Below are positions 39,490 to 41,010 of a stretch of 41,010 nucleotides of DNA, piece by piece. The position numbers and the translations under genes were made by a program. Within the stretch, counting starts at the first letter, position 1. The number at the start of each line of letters is the position of its first letter. Under the pieces are notes generated by a model, which did not search any database, was not told the DNA's origin, and was given only the letters and a program-made list of their open reading frames with translations. The DNA comes from CAYRGC01 sp964423795 (GTDB lineage: Bacteria; Patescibacteriota; Gracilibacteria; Peribacterales; Peribacteraceae): contig CAYRGC010000010.1 in assembly GCA_964423795.1 (NCBI GenBank), positions 1 through 41,010 of the forward strand, written 5' to 3'.

Positions 39490-39924
39490 TCAGATATCGA
39501 GATCGGAGACGTCCCATCGTCCCGAGGCGGAAGACCAGGGATAGAGTTCCGCTGCTTGGACGAGACCGGCTTTGACGGGGTTTTGATGGATGTAGTGGAG
39601 GGCGATCGAAGGGTCATCGAAGGTCTTCGCGTCGAATTTCGATTGCCAGAGGGGACCGAGACCGATGTTGTGTGACGCGCCTCCCTTGAAAATTCTCATG
39701 ACCGTCGCCAACCCTGCCTTTCCAGGCACTCTCATCAACAAGTGGCAGTGATCCGGCATGAAGACAAAGGCGTACAAGAAAAACGGGAAAAGCTCCTGAG
39801 TTCGATACAGAGTCTGAATCGCTTCCAGTGCAAAAGGCGGATAGTGGAAAACGGGCATCCGGTTCTTTGTGTTTGTTGTCACAAGTACGATGCGATTTTC
39901 AAAGATGTGATGGTTCTGGAGCAT
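39490..39924 (-). CDS. REP-associated tyrosine transposase (Y1/IS200-like, RAYT)
   Basis: A 144-residue protein of the Y1 transposase (HUH endonuclease) family. The HUH motif is HCHLLMRVP in FVFMPDHCHLLMRVP, and the helix with the catalytic Tyr fits ALHYIHQNPVKAGLV (Y about residue 121). LYPWSSAS is the usual RAYT C-terminal sequence. RAYTs move or process palindromic REP sequences rather than full IS elements. ATG 39924 is chosen because longer in-frame starts (up to 40152) would translate through two REP hairpins and into the ftsH terminator. It is probably intact and domesticated. Confidence 0.88.
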   Translation of the reverse strand: MLQNHHIFENRIVLVTTNTKNRMPVFHYPPFALEAIQTLYRTQELFPFFLYAFVFMPDHCHLLMRVPGKAGLATVMRIFKGGASHNIGLGPLWQSKFDAKTFDDPSIALHYIHQNPVKAGLVQAAELYPWSSASGRWDVSDLDI

Positions 39925-39942
39925 GGGGAAATTTTTCTTCAG

Positions 39943-39962
39943 GACGGGCCGGAAGGCCCGTC
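39943..39962. repeat. REP-type palindrome 1
   Basis: A perfect 8-bp stem GACGGGCC/GGCCCGTC with loop GGAA, 19 bp upstream of the transposase start. Confidence 0.85.
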
Positions 39963-40081
39963 CCCTGGAAAAAGATATTGAGGATGAGAGGATCTTTTTA
40001 TTGTCCTTCAAAGGAAAACTCAGTTCTTTTCCCCGAAGGAACAAGGCACACATGCAAAACCACCAGGGCAAAACCATTAGG

Positions 40082-40101
40082 GACGGGCCTTCCGGCCCGT
40101 C
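40082..40101. repeat. REP-type palindrome 2, inverted relative to copy 1
   Basis: The same stem with loop TTCC, that is, the opposite orientation to 39943-39962. The 119 bp between them hold no other recognised feature. Confidence 0.85.
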
Positions 40102-40114
40102 AGTACAAACAAAA

Positions 40115-40144
40115 CAAAAAAGCAGGTCCTCAGACCTGCCTTTT
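40115..40144 (-). terminator. Rho-independent terminator of ftsH
   Basis: On the minus strand a 7-bp stem GCAGGTC/GACCTGC with a TGAG loop is followed by TTTTTTGTTTT. It starts about 20 nt after the ftsH stop. Confidence 0.85.
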
Positions 40145-40158
40145 GAGCACAACGGAAA

Positions 40159-41010
40159 TCACTCTTCCTCTTCCTCGATCGCCTCCGGAGCCGGCTCCAC
40201 CTTCTCCTTTTTCTTGGCTTCCCTCTCCTTCGCCTTCTCTCCCTCGAAGACCTCGAGGAAGCGCTCGACCGTCATGGTCTCCTCGGAGAGGAGGAGCTTC
40301 GTGAGCTCGTCGAGCTTCAGGCGGTGCTTGGTGAGGAAGCCCTTCGCGCGGTCATACTGGTCGGCGAGGGTTTTTCGGACGAAGTCGTCGATCTTCTTCG
40401 CGATCTCCTCGGAGTAGTTGCGCGAGCCGCCGATGTCCGCGCCGAGGTAGGAGCCGCGGTTCTCGCTGTAGGAGGCGAGCCCGAGCGACGGGTCGGCCAT
40501 GCCGTAGCGCGTAGCCATGTTGCGGGCGATCGCGGAGGCGCGCTCGATGTCGTTGCTCGCGCCGGTCGTGATCTCGCCGAAGATGATCTCCTCCGCGGCG
40601 CGGCCGCCGAGGAGCCCGCAGATCTCGTCCAAGAACTTGCTCTTGCTCGTGGTGTACTGGTCCTCCTGCGGGAGGAACCACGTGAGGCCGAGCGCGGAGC
40701 CGCGCGAGACGATGGAGATCTTGTGGAGCGGGTCGCTCGCGGGGCAGAGATGGCCGACGATCGCGTGGCCGAGCTCGTGGTAGGCGGTGATCTCGCGCTC
40801 CTTCGGGGTGAGCTTGCGCGACTTCTTCTCCGTGCCGACGGTCACCTTCTCCACGGCGTCCACGAGGTCGCGCTGCGTGATCGTGGCGCGCTTGCGCTTG
40901 GCGGCGAAGATCGCCGACTCGTTCATGATGTTCTCCAGATCGGCGCCCGTGAGGCCGACGGTCTGCTTGGCGATGTCGCCGAGGCGGATGTTCTTGCCCA
41001 TCTTCTTGTC
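40159..41010 (-). CDS. ftsH: ATP-dependent zinc metalloprotease FtsH (3' part)
   Basis: The window holds the C-terminal 283 residues; the gene continues past 41010. Visible are the end of the AAA+ lid (IAKQTVGLTGADLENIMNES) and the peptidase domain with the zinc site HELGH, the third ligand region (LGGRAAEEIIFGEITTGASND) and the final helices. The tail is charged and Glu-rich (KEKVEPAPEAIEEEEE), typical of some Patescibacterial FtsH. FtsH is a membrane-bound hexamer that degrades misfolded membrane proteins and regulators. The N-terminal membrane helices and Walker motifs lie outside the window. Confidence 0.97.
   Translation of the reverse strand, partial: DKKMGKNIRLGDIAKQTVGLTGADLENIMNESAIFAAKRKRATITQRDLVDAVEKVTVGTEKKSRKLTPKEREITAYHELGHAIVGHLCPASDPLHKISIVSRGSALGLTWFLPQEDQYTTSKSKFLDEICGLLGGRAAEEIIFGEITTGASNDIERASAIARNMATRYGMADPSLGLASYSENRGSYLGADIGGSRNYSEEIAKKIDDFVRKTLADQYDRAKGFLTKHRLKLDELTKLLLSEETMTVERFLEVFEGEKAKEREAKKKEKVEPAPEAIEEEEE

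Noticed and set aside
39925..40152. N-terminal extension of the transposase
   Set aside because: It would be translated from two REP hairpins and part of a terminator region, with no homology to the family.

Overview
The window looks like chromosome from a GC-rich member of the Candidate Phyla Radiation (Patescibacteria), most likely near Peribacteria/Peregrinibacteria. This is inferred from gene content: a Patescibacteria-type zinc-ribbon protein (34.4 kb), Ser-rich tails on envelope proteins, a lone PilT, very compact convergent genes, and promoters that place the start codon only 6-12 nt after the -10 box. No rRNA or phylogenetic marker is present, so the placement is not proven.

Layout. 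1-5042: 3' part of a giant fibre/adhesin-like protein. 5157-9528: a small anchored protein, a GT-C glycosyltransferase divergent from a GT2 glycosyltransferase, and a secreted Ser-rich protein. 9740-15570: a 1751-residue protein with two NPCBM-like domains and a LytM/M23-like tail, overlapped by a small secreted protein. 15572-22369: a leftward block with a 7TM histidine kinase, an unknown gene, a Cys-rich membrane protein, a DMT transporter and a 987-residue membrane protein that joins a TrmB-like DNA-binding domain to three tandem extracellular sensors. 22567-26314: ligA, a chorismate mutase-like ORF and pilT. 26378-30930: three membrane proteins, two of them GT-C enzymes, and an ATP-grasp enzyme. 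30942-31316: tRNA-Leu(GAG) with duplicated copies of its 3' end. 31461-39468: a Cys-rich zinc-type protein, a cold-shock protein, a NYN/LOTUS protein, DUF1361, MsrB, the zinc-ribbon/SLH protein, an MFS-like protein, MscL, an unknown, PurB and an AIM24-like protein. 39490-41010: a REP-associated transposase with two REP hairpins, then the 3' part of ftsH.

The most unusual part is 15.6-22.4 kb. The base composition of the GC-rich genome drops sharply inside open, intact genes: inside the kinase, between its sensor and its catalytic core, and inside the TrmB-like protein, between sensor 1 and sensors 2-3. Similar breaks occur inside both giant surface proteins. This suggests that outward-facing modules are exchanged with AT-richer donors while cytoplasmic parts are kept. 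The TrmB-like gene also carries a pair of 11-bp direct repeats, one of them covering its -35 box, a possible autoregulatory operator.

The glycosyltransferases (GT2 plus GT-C types) and the large surface proteins point to a heavily glycosylated cell surface. PilT, MscL, MsrB lipoprotein, FtsH and the SLH protein are the remaining envelope functions. Function calls come from reading motifs only; no database search was possible.
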